Source of the DNA: Bacteroidales bacterium
GTDB taxonomy: Bacteria > Bacteroidota > Bacteroidia > Bacteroidales > WCHB1-69
Length of the DNA: 54,268 bases
Assembly (NCBI GenBank): GCA_016288655.1
Contig: JAEEKX010000009.1
Location: forward strand, 1 to 54,268
Direction of reading: 5' to 3'
Positions 32,714 through 41,276 of the stretch are shown here, in pieces. The translations under genes and the position numbers were made by a program. The notes below the pieces were generated by a model. It saw only the letters and a program-made list of their open reading frames with translations. It did no database searches and was not told the DNA's origin. Position 1 is the stretch's first letter. Each line of letters begins with the position of its first letter.

Positions 32714-34240
32714 ATGAAAAAGTTTTTTCTGATTCTATCCATTCTTGTTGTGTGTATTGGGGCGTCGCATGCCCAATTCGTCACTTTTGAAAAGGCCTCC
32801 ACGGTTAATTACAACCAGTTGTTCTTCCAGCACATTTTAGTGGATAACACGGACGACGGCTTCACGGTTTATGTCAATCCTTTTTACACCAAAGGCAGTC
32901 ATTACCAGCATTCTCTGCTCCATTATGACAAGAAGAAGAACCGCCTCACGAACACGCAGTTGACTTTGCCCAAGCAGTGTCTTTTGATCACGGCCTTTCC
33001 CAGTGGTGACGGCTATTTCGCCCTTTATACCCGTAAGGTTAAGTCGGATGTGGTGCTCGCTACGGCACGGCTTGACAAGAAGGGCTCGCACAATGTGACG
33101 CCGACCCAGCGCAGTGTCATCGGAAAGTATAAGAAAAACGTCGTCTATGCCGCCCACTCGGCTGACGGACAACGGCACGCCGTCGTTTTCGAGACCAACA
33201 ATCCCAAATCCACGGACTATCATGTTTTCGTCTATGACAGCGACGGAACTTGCACTCTGGACTATTTATTCACACCGAAGAGCGAAAACGCCTCCTACAT
33301 TAATGACATCACGGTTTCCAACGACGGTGAGGTGGCCTTGCTGTATGGCTCCTTCAAGCGGACGCGGACGGTATCGCATTTGGAGGCGCTGAACTTAGTG
33401 CTTGTCGGGCCCGACAAGGATTTCTCCCATTACCGCATTTCCACCCCGGACTACGACAACCTATCGGTGCCGAAGATGGCGTTGCTGAAGGATGGGCGGC
33501 ACTTCATCGGCTTGTACTATCGGGAGAACGGTGCGCGGAACGACTTCGGCTACTTCACCTACATCTTCGACCGCCACAATCCGGATCTGGTGACCGAGCA
33601 TCACCATGCCATCCCGGAGCAGGCGACGCCGCGGTCGGCGTTCTACATCACCCGCCACTTCGATTGCGACCTGATGCCCCGGAACATTCTTGAGCTGGAA
33701 AACGGGAATGTTGTGATGTTAGGCGAGCGTTGCGGCACTTTCGCCGTCTCGACCGGTCAGCAGGGACAAACTTCCTACGTCAACGTCGCTGCCGATATTG
33801 TCGCGCAAGTCTTTGACAACCAGGGAAATCAGATGGGAAAGGACATTCTTGTTGACAAGTACCAGCGGCATTACTCTTCCGCGTCGTTGAGTTATTCCGA
33901 TTTGTCGATGCGGCGACACGCCACGTATGCGTCCGTCGGGCTTTCCTTCTCCTCCTTCGCCATAGGGAACGACGTATATCTGTTGTACAACGACCATCGC
34001 GACCAAGGCGACGAAATCACCTATTTCACGTTTTTCAAGGGCAATTACAATAACAGTTGTGTGCGCATGACGAAGATCTCGCCCGACGGTGTCGAGAGCC
34101 AGAAGGTGTTGGACAACGACCAGTACAAGAAATTCTACCACAACTTGTGGACGGTGGATGCGCAGGACGTTTTCTTCGGCATGTACGGCGGCCTCTTCGG
34201 AAAGGATTACGGCATCGGGCGGGTTTCGTTCGCCCGGTGA
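32714..34240 (+). CDS. Secreted protein of unknown function (propeller-like)
   Basis: 508 residues with a clear signal peptide (KKFFLILSILVVCIGASHAQ). The mature part has recurring strand blocks of the type GDGYFALYTRK, DGQRHAVVFET, NDGEVALLYGSF, DGRHFIGLYYREN and NGNVVMLGERC, spaced 50-70 residues apart, which suggests a beta-propeller. No catalytic motif, lipobox or sorting domain is seen. I do not recognise a family. It stands alone between accessory DNA and the convergent rmlA gene. Confidence 0.7.
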   Translation: MKKFFLILSILVVCIGASHAQFVTFEKASTVNYNQLFFQHILVDNTDDGFTVYVNPFYTKGSHYQHSLLHYDKKKNRLTNTQLTLPKQCLLITAFPSGDGYFALYTRKVKSDVVLATARLDKKGSHNVTPTQRSVIGKYKKNVVYAAHSADGQRHAVVFETNNPKSTDYHVFVYDSDGTCTLDYLFTPKSENASYINDITVSNDGEVALLYGSFKRTRTVSHLEALNLVLVGPDKDFSHYRISTPDYDNLSVPKMALLKDGRHFIGLYYRENGARNDFGYFTYIFDRHNPDLVTEHHHAIPEQATPRSAFYITRHFDCDLMPRNILELENGNVVMLGERCGTFAVSTGQQGQTSYVNVAADIVAQVFDNQGNQMGKDILVDKYQRHYSSASLSYSDLSMRRHATYASVGLSFSSFAIGNDVYLLYNDHRDQGDEITYFTFFKGNYNNSCVRMTKISPDGVESQKVLDNDQYKKFYHNLWTVDAQDVFFGMYGGLFGKDYGIGRVSFAR

Positions 34241-34293
34241 TTTGGAATCATGAGGTCCGGCGACTGACAGAGATGGATGGCGCGCGTACATAG

Positions 34294-34417
34294 AGACGCG
34301 ACCATGTCATCGTGGAGATGCAGCAGGCCAGCCAGGAATTCTTCCGCAAGCAGCACGTCGCCTACACGGCACGTATTACGGATTTACATGGGTTCAACAA
34401 GTGGCCGTGTGTCTCTG
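34294..34417 (+). pseudogene. Remnant of a PD-(D/E)XK (Rpn-type) transposase/nuclease
   Basis: One frame, opened by a stop at 34291, reads DHVIVEMQQASQEFFRKQHVAYTARI. This matches the middle of PD-(D/E)XK-family transposases, where the catalytic core is F-I-V-E-M-Q followed by a helix and (V/Y)YYS. The upstream Asp half and the C-terminus are gone, and the fragment runs into the 3' end of rmlA. It is a short relic of a mobile nuclease. Confidence 0.5.
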
Positions 34418-35278
34418 TTACGCCAGCAGTTTCAGCAGGTATTCGCCGTAGCCGCTCTTACGGAGAGGTTCCGCCACCCGGCGCAGTTGCTCGGCGTCGA
34501 TGAAGCCCTGTTTGTAGGCGATCTCCTCGATGCAGCCGACCATCAAGCCCTGGCGCTCCTCCACCACCTGCACGAACTGGGTGGCCTCGATGAGTGAACG
34601 GAAAGTGCCGGTGTCGAGCCAAGCGGTTCCTCGGTCGATCTTGCAGACTTTCAACTTTTTGTGTTCTAAATAATAACGGTTGACGTCGGTGATTTCGTAC
34701 TCGCCGCGCGCACTCGGCTGGATGTTGGCCGCCACCTCCACCACGGAGTTGTCGTAGAAGTAGAGTCCGGGTACGGCGTAGTTGGACTTGGGGTGCGCGG
34801 GCTTCTCCTCGATGGAGATGGCGTTCATTTTTTCGTCGAACTCCACCACGCCGTAACGCTCAGGGTCGGAGACATGGTAGGCGAACACGATGCCGCCGTC
34901 GGGGTCGTTGTTGAGGTGAAGGTTGTGCTCGAACGCGCTGCCATAGAAGATGTTGTCGCCCAAAACCAAGGCCACCTTGTCGTTGCCGATGAACTCGCGT
35001 CCCAGCACGAAGGCCTGCGCCAATCCGTTGGGAACCTCCTGCACCTTGTAACTGAAGCGACAACCGATGCGGCTGCCGTCGCCGAGCAGGCGCTCGAAAT
35101 GCGGCAGGTCGGTGGGCGTGGAGATGATCAGGATCTCGCGGATCCCCGCCGACAGGAGTGTGGAGAGCGGATAGTAGATCATCGGTTTGTTGTAGATGGG
35201 CATGAGTTGCTTGCTCATCGCAAGGGTGATGGGATGTAGGCGCGTGCCGGCGCCACCGGCCAAGATGATACCTTTCAT
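34418..35278 (-). CDS. rmlA: Glucose-1-phosphate thymidylyltransferase RmlA
   Basis: 286 residues. Makes dTDP-glucose from dTTP and glucose 1-phosphate, the first step towards dTDP-L-rhamnose. The nucleotide loop is [37 protein letters not shown]. Downstream are [11 protein letters not shown] (metal-binding Asp), [35 protein letters not shown], and GTAWLDTGT. Length is standard for the short RmlA class. No rmlB, C or D gene lies in the window, so the pathway is completed elsewhere. The 3' end abuts a mobile-element remnant. Confidence 0.95.
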   Translation of the reverse strand: MKGIILAGGAGTRLHPITLAMSKQLMPIYNKPMIYYPLSTLLSAGIREILIISTPTDLPHFERLLGDGSRIGCRFSYKVQEVPNGLAQAFVLGREFIGNDKVALVLGDNIFYGSAFEHNLHLNNDPDGGIVFAYHVSDPERYGVVEFDEKMNAISIEEKPAHPKSNYAVPGLYFYDNSVVEVAANIQPSARGEYEITDVNRYYLEHKKLKVCKIDRGTAWLDTGTFRSLIEATQFVQVVEERQGLMVGCIEEIAYKQGFIDAEQLRRVAEPLRKSGYGEYLLKLLA

Positions 35279-35369
35279 ATCGGTTGTGTTTTTTTATAAT
35301 GTCGTAATTTCTTAATTGTAATTTTTCTTGTTAAAACGTTGTATTTATTTATAAATCATAAAGATACAA

Positions 35370-36596
35370 CTATCTCTTCTCTAACTCGTCAATCTCTTTT
35401 TGCAGTCCACTTGGCAAGTTTTTGACACAGTGGTGACATTTCATCTCCAAGGTGTACATGCGGCCGATGCAGTAGTTGGAGTGTTTGCAGCCGCTGCGTT
35501 CCTCGCCGGCGGCGAGTTTGTTCACGAACTCTGTGTCGTGGACGAGTGCGCGGGCCATCTGTAGGCCTTGGAATCCGGCATCGAGTACTTCTTCCATCTT
35601 GGATTTGGAGATGAGGCCGCCCACGTAGATGAGGGGCAGTTTCAGGGCTGCGCGGAACTTCTTGGCGTCATCGAGGAAGTAGGCCTCTTTGAACGGCACT
35701 TCGGGGATGATGATCCTGCCGAACATCCGCACGCCGATCTTGAGCCACCAGAACTTCCAGGGGTTCATGTAGTGGGTGAGGGCCTTGTAGGGCATGCAGC
35801 CGCGCATGACGGCCATGGGGGCTTTGCTGACGAATCCGGCGCTGAGCACGATGCCGTGGACGCCGCACTTCTCGATCTCCTTGGCAACCGTCAGGCACTC
35901 GTCGATGCCGAGGCCTCCTTTGAAGCCGTCGTACATGTTGGTCTTGACGAGGACGGCCATGTCGTTGCCGGCGGCCTGCATCACCTCTTGAAGCACGAGG
36001 CGCATGAAATTCATCCGGTGGTCGAGGTCGCCCCCGAACTTGTCGCGCCGGCGGTTGGTGTAGGGGGAGAGGAACTGGCTGATGAGGTAGCCGTGTCCGG
36101 CGTGGATCTCGACGGCGTCGAAGCCGGCTTCGCGGGCAAGGTTGACGGCCTTTCCGAAGTCCTTGACGAGGTCGTAGATCTCCTGCTCCTTGAGTTTGCG
36201 GTGGAAGGTGGGGGAGTAGAGGTTGAAGCCGCCGGAAGCGCCCACGGGCATCTGTCCGCAGGTGCTGCGGTGGGTCATGTTGCCGCAATGGCCAAGTTGA
36301 ATGGAGGCCTTGGCGCCTTCCGCGTGGATGGCGTCGGTGAGTTTCTTCAGGTCGGGGATGATCTCCTCGCGCATCCAGAGTTGGCCGTCGAAGGAGACGC
36401 CGCTGCGGTTGACGGCGGCGTAGGCGATGGTGGTCATGCCGATGCCACCCTTGGCGACGGCGGTGTGGTAGTCGAAAAGGTCTTGCGAGGGCTTGTTGCC
36501 GTAGCACATGTTCTCGAAAGCGGCGGAACGGATGGTGCGGTTACGCAGGGTCAACGGACCGAAGGTGACAGGAGTGAAGATTTTGGAGTCTGACAT
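35370..36596 (-). CDS. NADH:flavin oxidoreductase, Old Yellow Enzyme family (possible steroid 5-beta-reductase)
   Basis: 408 residues, a single FMN-binding TIM barrel. Family motifs are FTPVTFGPLTLRNRTIRSA, SIQLGHCGN, and the signature EIHAGHGYLISQFLSPYTNRRRDKFGG. It lacks the C-terminal FAD/NAD domain of dienoyl-CoA reductases. It ends with a cysteine cluster (CKHSNYC...CHHC) that may still hold an iron-sulfur centre. OYE-type enzymes reduce C=C bonds conjugated to a carbonyl. The bile-acid enzyme BaiCD and the 5-beta-reductases of gut Bacteroidales belong to this family. The adjacent steroid 5-alpha-reductase-like gene (27 bases upstream) suggests a 3-oxo-delta-4-steroid substrate; this is inference. 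Confidence 0.8.
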   Translation of the reverse strand: MSDSKIFTPVTFGPLTLRNRTIRSAAFENMCYGNKPSQDLFDYHTAVAKGGIGMTTIAYAAVNRSGVSFDGQLWMREEIIPDLKKLTDAIHAEGAKASIQLGHCGNMTHRSTCGQMPVGASGGFNLYSPTFHRKLKEQEIYDLVKDFGKAVNLAREAGFDAVEIHAGHGYLISQFLSPYTNRRRDKFGGDLDHRMNFMRLVLQEVMQAAGNDMAVLVKTNMYDGFKGGLGIDECLTVAKEIEKCGVHGIVLSAGFVSKAPMAVMRGCMPYKALTHYMNPWKFWWLKIGVRMFGRIIIPEVPFKEAYFLDDAKKFRAALKLPLIYVGGLISKSKMEEVLDAGFQGLQMARALVHDTEFVNKLAAGEERSGCKHSNYCIGRMYTLEMKCHHCVKNLPSGLQKEIDELEKR

Positions 36597-36623
36597 AACT
36601 TCTTGAATGTGAATAAGATTGGG

Positions 36624-37406
36624 TTAATAGATGAAGGGAATGACGCGCTTTTGGCCATTCATCTCGTCACCGAACTCCTTGCGGTATTTCTGGTGGATGG
36701 TGTTGGCGCGCGGCACGAGGTTGGCGAAAGTCCAGAGGAAGAAGACGAGGCCTGCGGCCGACCAGGTGAGGATGGCGAAGCCAAGCCACTCCAGCAGTTC
36801 GCCGAAGTAGTTGGCGGAGGTGACGTAGCGGAACATGCCGCCTTTGGGCAGGTAGTGGTTGGTGTCGGCGGGATCTTGGCGGAGGTGCCGGATGACGTAG
36901 TCGGAGTGCAGGTTGACGGCAAAGCCGGCCAGGAACATCAGGGTGCCGATGATGAATTGCGGGGATGTAAGCCACTGGATGTCAGTGTAATGCAACCCGA
37001 AGGCCTCGTAGTTGACGTAGTAGGATTCGAAGAAGATCCAGTAACCTTGCATGGCGGCGTTGAGGCAGTTGAAGGCGGCGCCCATGAGCATGATGCCGAC
37101 GGGCATTTTGCTGTTTCCTTTCATGAGGAAGGGAAAGATGAAGACGCGCTGGAGGTAGTGGAGTTCGAAAAGGGCGAAGAAGACGAGGGGGACGATGTAG
37201 GAGTTGTAGGGGGAGAGGATGCAGAGGGTGGCCATGGCGAAGAAGACGGGGGCTTCCATGCAGAACCAGGCGACTTTGTTGTTGATGAGGGTGCCCCAGC
37301 GGGAGTTGACGAGCATGCCGTAGCCAGCTTCGACGAAATAGAGGGCGACGAACACCACGGCGGCGACGAGGCCCATGACAAGGAGGAAAAGGTTGAATGC
37401 GCTCAT
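36624..37406 (-). CDS. 3-oxo-5-alpha-steroid 4-dehydrogenase (steroid 5-alpha-reductase) family protein
   Basis: 260 residues, very hydrophobic, with about six membrane helices. The C-terminal half carries the family signature: NLHSDYVIRHLR, PKGGMFRYVTSANYFGELLEWLGFAI, then ANLVPRANTIHQKYRKEFGDEM and a Pro-Phe-Ile-Tyr end. This is the NADPH and steroid-binding part of SRD5A enzymes. It reduces the delta-4 double bond of 3-oxo-steroids to the 5-alpha form. It lies 6 bases after sppA and 27 bases before the OYE gene, on the same strand, so all three are probably one transcript. Confidence 0.85.
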   Translation of the reverse strand: MSAFNLFLLVMGLVAAVVFVALYFVEAGYGMLVNSRWGTLINNKVAWFCMEAPVFFAMATLCILSPYNSYIVPLVFFALFELHYLQRVFIFPFLMKGNSKMPVGIMLMGAAFNCLNAAMQGYWIFFESYYVNYEAFGLHYTDIQWLTSPQFIIGTLMFLAGFAVNLHSDYVIRHLRQDPADTNHYLPKGGMFRYVTSANYFGELLEWLGFAILTWSAAGLVFFLWTFANLVPRANTIHQKYRKEFGDEMNGQKRVIPFIY

Positions 37407-37412
37407 GATCTG

Positions 37413-39353
37413 TTATCGGATGATGAATTCCATGGGCAGGCGGGCTTGCACACCTTGGGTGTGACGGATCTGGCGCAGGGCGGCGTAGGCGGGGTAGAAC
37501 TCGCCCAGTTCGTTCTTCATGGTCGCCTCGATTTCGCGCTCATTGTACTCGTTTTCGTTAACAATCTCAAAGAAACTCCTCTTCTTGGGATAATAGACGA
37601 CCTTGAAGTCGGTGATGCCGGCCTTTTCGGCGGCGAGGTCGATGGCGTCGTGGAGGTTGCCGAGTTTATCGACGATGCCGATCTTGAGTCCGTCGGCGCC
37701 GGTCCACACGCGGCCCATGCCGATGCTGTCGACGTCGTCGATCTGCATGCCGCGGCCTTTGGCGACGCGGGTGATGAAGGTCTTGTAGGTGGCATCGACG
37801 CTGTTCTGCATGTACTCGCTCTCTCGGGCGTCCATGGTGCGGTAGCCGCTCAGGGCGTCGGAGTGGGCGTTGGTGGAGACGTGATCGACGTTGACGCCGA
37901 GTTTGTGGGAGAGGAAGTTGCCGAAACTGGGCACCATGCCGAAGACACCGATGGAGCCGGTGATGGTGGTGGGTTGGGCGACGATGGCGTCGGAGTTGCA
38001 GGAGATGTAGTACCCACCGGATGCGGCGTAGTCGCCCATGGAGGTGACGACGATCTTGCCGGCGGCCTTGGCCTGTTCGATCTCGTTCCAGATGACCTCG
38101 GAGGCGAGGGCGCTGCCACCGGGCGAGTTGACGCGCAGCACGATGGCCTTCACGTCGTCGTCCTGGTAGGCGCGGCGGATCTCGTTGCCCAATGTGACGG
38201 AGCCGATTACGGTCTCACTGCCCTGGCCGTCAACGATTTCGCCCACGGCATAGACAACCGCGATCTTGTCGCCCGATTTGTTGTTGAACTCCATGGAGGG
38301 CCATGTGTTCTTGTAGTCGTTGAGAGACACCAAGGTGGCCTTGTCATCTTCATTCAACGCCATTTTCTTGCGGAGGGCCTTGTTGTAGCCGGTGCGGTAG
38401 TCCACTTCGTCAACCAGATGGAGGGCGAGGGCGTCGTTGGCGGTGCTGATGAGCATGCTGTCGGCGATTTCGTTGAGTTTCTCCACGGCGATCTTGCGGG
38501 AGGTGGAGATGTCGTTGCAGAAGGTGCTCCAGATAGAGGTGATGAGGGCCTCCGACTGTTCGCGGTTGGCCTCGCTCATGTTCTCACGGCTGTAGGGTTC
38601 CACGGCGCTTTTGTATCTGCCGTGCTTCACCACCTCGACATCCACTTCCAGTTTGTCCAGCAGCCCTTTGTAGTACATCGACTGGATGCACATGCCGCGG
38701 AAGTCGATGTTGCCCTGCGGGTTGAGATAGACCTTGTCGGCGACGGAGGCGAGGTAGTAGGCGCCCTGCGAGTAGGAGTCGCTATAGGCATAGACGAACT
38801 TGCCCGATTTCTTGAACTCTTCCAGCACGCGGCGGATCTCCTGGAGGGTGGCCGGGCTGGCCGCCACTTGGGTGAGATTCAGGGAGATGCCCTTGATCTT
38901 CTTGTCGTCGGCGGCCCTTCTGATGGCGAGCAGGATGTCGTCCAGGCCTTCGGTCTTTTCGGGACCGAGGATAGAGAAGTTGATCTGCTCTGTGGAGCGT
39001 TCCGCGATGGTTTCGGCGAGCGTCAGTTCCAGCACGGAGTTCTTGGGGATGCTGGTGCTTGCGCCGCCGATCATGGCGATGAGCAGGAAGATGCCACAGA
39101 AGGTCATCACTATCTGGGCGAGGATGAAGCCGATCATGGAGCCGAAGACCACGCGCCAGAACTTGCGTCCACGACCTTCGGGTTTCGGGGTTTTCACCGG
39201 CTTCTGCGGTTTGGGCTGGCGTTGGCGCCGTGCGCGGGGAGCGGGAGTCGGCTGCGGTTGCGGCTCGCTCGTGGCTTTCGGGGGTTCTGGGGCTGAAGTC
39301 TCTTGCTGGTTTTCACCATGGTTCAAAACTTCGTCTTTCATTTCTTCTTCCAT
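37413..39353 (-). CDS. sppA: Signal peptide peptidase SppA, 67K type
   Basis: 646 residues from the ATG at 39353, preferred over an upstream TTG. A Pro/Lys/Gln-rich cytoplasmic tail (~65 residues) precedes one membrane helix (SMIGFILAQIVMTFCGIFLLIAMIGG), so it is a long-tailed anchor protein. There are two SppA domains: the N-terminal one carries the general-base Lys (KHGRYKSAVEPYSRENMS) and the C-terminal one the Ser nucleophile (SMGDYAASGGYYISC). It degrades cleaved signal peptides in the membrane. A minus-strand -7 box lies at 39409-39416. Steroid-reductase-like genes follow in the same operon. Confidence 0.92.
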   Translation of the reverse strand: MEEEMKDEVLNHGENQQETSAPEPPKATSEPQPQPTPAPRARRQRQPKPQKPVKTPKPEGRGRKFWRVVFGSMIGFILAQIVMTFCGIFLLIAMIGGASTSIPKNSVLELTLAETIAERSTEQINFSILGPEKTEGLDDILLAIRRAADDKKIKGISLNLTQVAASPATLQEIRRVLEEFKKSGKFVYAYSDSYSQGAYYLASVADKVYLNPQGNIDFRGMCIQSMYYKGLLDKLEVDVEVVKHGRYKSAVEPYSRENMSEANREQSEALITSIWSTFCNDISTSRKIAVEKLNEIADSMLISTANDALALHLVDEVDYRTGYNKALRKKMALNEDDKATLVSLNDYKNTWPSMEFNNKSGDKIAVVYAVGEIVDGQGSETVIGSVTLGNEIRRAYQDDDVKAIVLRVNSPGGSALASEVIWNEIEQAKAAGKIVVTSMGDYAASGGYYISCNSDAIVAQPTTITGSIGVFGMVPSFGNFLSHKLGVNVDHVSTNAHSDALSGYRTMDARESEYMQNSVDATYKTFITRVAKGRGMQIDDVDSIGMGRVWTGADGLKIGIVDKLGNLHDAIDLAAEKAGITDFKVVYYPKKRSFFEIVNENEYNEREIEATMKNELGEFYPAYAALRQIRHTQGVQARLPMEFIIR

Positions 39354-39408
39354 ATTTTTCAAAATTTAAATCCGTAATAAAAAATTTGTCGCTTTGTTTT
39401 TAAGTTTG

Positions 39409-39416
39409 CAAAATTA
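39409..39416 (-). promoter_or_regulatory. -7 box TAATTTTG for the sppA operon
   Basis: Minus-strand match to TAnnTTTG, ~56 bases before the ATG. Probably drives sppA and the two reductase genes. Confidence 0.5.
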
Positions 39417-39452
39417 CATAAAATTTGATATTCACCTAATTCAAAAAAAGAG

Positions 39453-39460
39453 TATTTTTG
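39453..39460 (+). promoter_or_regulatory. -7 box TATTTTTG for cca
   Basis: Match to TAnnTTTG, 25 bases before the ATG. Between them is AGGAGG (39474-39479), 6 bases before the start codon. It is an unusually good Shine-Dalgarno sequence for this phylum. Confidence 0.55.
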
Positions 39461-39485
39461 CAAAAAAATCGGAAGGAGGAAGATT

Positions 39486-40949
39486 ATGACGAGAAATTAC
39501 ATCCGGGAATTGAATCATCCCATTTACGAGTTGGTGGGTGAAGTGGCGGAAGGAATGGGGCTGGTGGCCTACGCCGTGGGTGGCGTGGTGCGCGACATCT
39601 TCCTCAATCGTCGCTCGAAAGATATTGATATCGTGGTGGTTGGCTCCGGCATCGCCTTGGCGAAGGCGGTGGCGAAAAGACTCTCGCCGCACTTGAAGGT
39701 CAACGTATATAAGAACTTCGGCACTGCACAGTTCGTTTATGACGGCGTGATGGTGGAGTTCGTGGGCGCGCGCAAGGAGTCATACTCCCACGACTCGCGC
39801 AAGCCGGTGGTGGAGGACGGCACCCTCGCCGACGACCTCAGCCGCCGCGACTTCACCGTCAACGCGCTTGCCGTCGCCCTCAATGGGCCTGACAAGGGTG
39901 CGCTCGTCGATGCCTTCCACGGGGTGGATGACATGGCCGACAAGATTCTGCGCACCCCGCTCGACCCCGACATCACCTTCTCCGACGACCCGTTGCGGAT
40001 GCTTCGCGCCGTGCGGTTCGCCTCGCAACTCAAGTTCTCTATCGCTCCCGAAACCTACGAGGCGATCCGGCGCAACGCCCCACGCCTCGAGATCATCTCC
40101 ATGGAACGCATCACCGAGGAGATGAACAAGATATTGCTCTCATCGCAACCTTCCATTGGTCTTAAACTATTGGATGACAGTGGATTGCTGGTTCAATTTC
40201 TGCCCGAGCTCTCCGCCTTGAAGGGCGTGGAGAGCGTCAACGGGCAGAAGCACAAGGACAATTTCCTGCACACCCTCGAAGTGGTCGATAAGATCGCCAT
40301 GAACACCGACAACCTCTATTTGGTGTGGGCGGCGTTGTTGCACGACATCGCCAAGCCCAAGACCAAGCGCTTCGACGAGAAGGTGGGATGGACGTTCCAC
40401 GGCCACGAGTTCCTGGGTTCGAAGATGGTGCCGACGATCTTCCGGCGGCTGAAACTGCCCTGCACCGAGAAGATGAAGTACGTGCAGAAGTTGGTGGGAC
40501 TGCACCTCCGTCCGCAGGCGTTGGTGGATGACAACATCACTGACTCGGCGGTGCGGCGTCTGCTGTTCGAGGCCGGCGACGACGTGGATGACTTGATGCT
40601 CCTCTGCGAAGCCGACATCACCTCCAAGAACGCGGCGAAGGTGAAGCGGTATCTCGACAACTTCGCGCTGGTGCGGCAGAAGTTCGTGGAGATTGAGGAG
40701 AAGGACAAGATCCGCAACTGGCGCCCGCCCATCGACGGCGAGTTGATCATGAAGACCTTCGGCCTGCGCCCCTCGCGCGATGTCGGCGTCATCAAGGACG
40801 CCATCTGCAATGCCATCCTCGACGGCGAGTGCGAGAACACCTACGAGGCCGCCTACGCGCTGATGCTGCAGAAAGGGGAGGAGTTGGGGCTCAGGGTTCA
40901 GGAGATAAGCGACCCCGCTGTCTCTGAAACTGCGAATGACGTGGATTAA
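39486..40949 (+). CDS. cca: CCA tRNA nucleotidyltransferase with HD domain
   Basis: 487 residues. The nucleotidyltransferase head is [26 protein letters not shown] (Gly-Gly and Asp-x-Asp motifs). It is followed by [26 protein letters not shown] and [11 protein letters not shown]. An HD phosphohydrolase domain follows ([29 protein letters not shown]). It adds or repairs the CCA end of tRNAs; neither tRNA in this window encodes CCA. The last ~12 codons run into a short repeat-like sequence (around 40931-40960), so the natural C-terminus may have been extended. Confidence 0.92.
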   Translation: MTRNYIRELNHPIYELVGEVAEGMGLVAYAVGGVVRDIFLNRRSKDIDIVVVGSGIALAKAVAKRLSPHLKVNVYKNFGTAQFVYDGVMVEFVGARKESYSHDSRKPVVEDGTLADDLSRRDFTVNALAVALNGPDKGALVDAFHGVDDMADKILRTPLDPDITFSDDPLRMLRAVRFASQLKFSIAPETYEAIRRNAPRLEIISMERITEEMNKILLSSQPSIGLKLLDDSGLLVQFLPELSALKGVESVNGQKHKDNFLHTLEVVDKIAMNTDNLYLVWAALLHDIAKPKTKRFDEKVGWTFHGHEFLGSKMVPTIFRRLKLPCTEKMKYVQKLVGLHLRPQALVDDNITDSAVRRLLFEAGDDVDDLMLLCEADITSKNAAKVKRYLDNFALVRQKFVEIEEKDKIRNWRPPIDGELIMKTFGLRPSRDVGVIKDAICNAILDGECENTYEAAYALMLQKGEELGLRVQEISDPAVSETANDVD

Positions 40950-41276
40950 CGCGAATTGTGTGAATGATTTTGGGAGTTCCTGCCGAGCTTGATTCCCTAT
41001 GGGGAATCGGGCACAACGCGCCCCCGTATCGAACAAAAACGGGCAAGAACCATAACCGACAAGATAGCGTGGAATGCCGTTCTTTGCGGATGGCATTTCT
41101 CGCCCGTGCCGACAAGCATATATCTTTACTACTCCGGCCTACGGTCATCCCCTCTTCAAAGCAGGAGAAAAGGGCGGAAAGCGTGACCTTTCCCACAATT
41201 CCTTATCCGTTAAACATTAAACAAAAAAATCGTATATTTGCCGCCGTATTTTTTTTCGACCTAAAAATCAAAAACA
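40950..41276. other. Intergenic region with nested hairpin element
   Basis: 327 bases without a gene. Contains a small inverted repeat GATTCCC...GGGAATC (40991-41008). It also has a larger nested structure: outer arms 41039-41049 and 41097-41107 (one mismatch) and inner arms AATGCC 41073-41078 and GGCATT 41092-41097. No T-run follows, so it looks like a palindromic mobile element or RNA structure, not a terminator. The promoter of the next gene is at 41233-41240. Confidence 0.55.
41233..41240 (+). promoter_or_regulatory. -7 box TATATTTG for the cysteine desulfurase family gene
   Basis: Match to TAnnTTTG, 36 bases before the ATG at 41277. Confidence 0.55.

Noticed and set aside
36603-39296. 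A 2.7-kb open frame on the plus strand opposite sppA and the 5-alpha-reductase gene
   Set aside because: It is antisense to two well-supported genes, its translation is a low-complexity run of Val, Gly, Glu and His with no domain, and such frames arise from GC-biased codon use.
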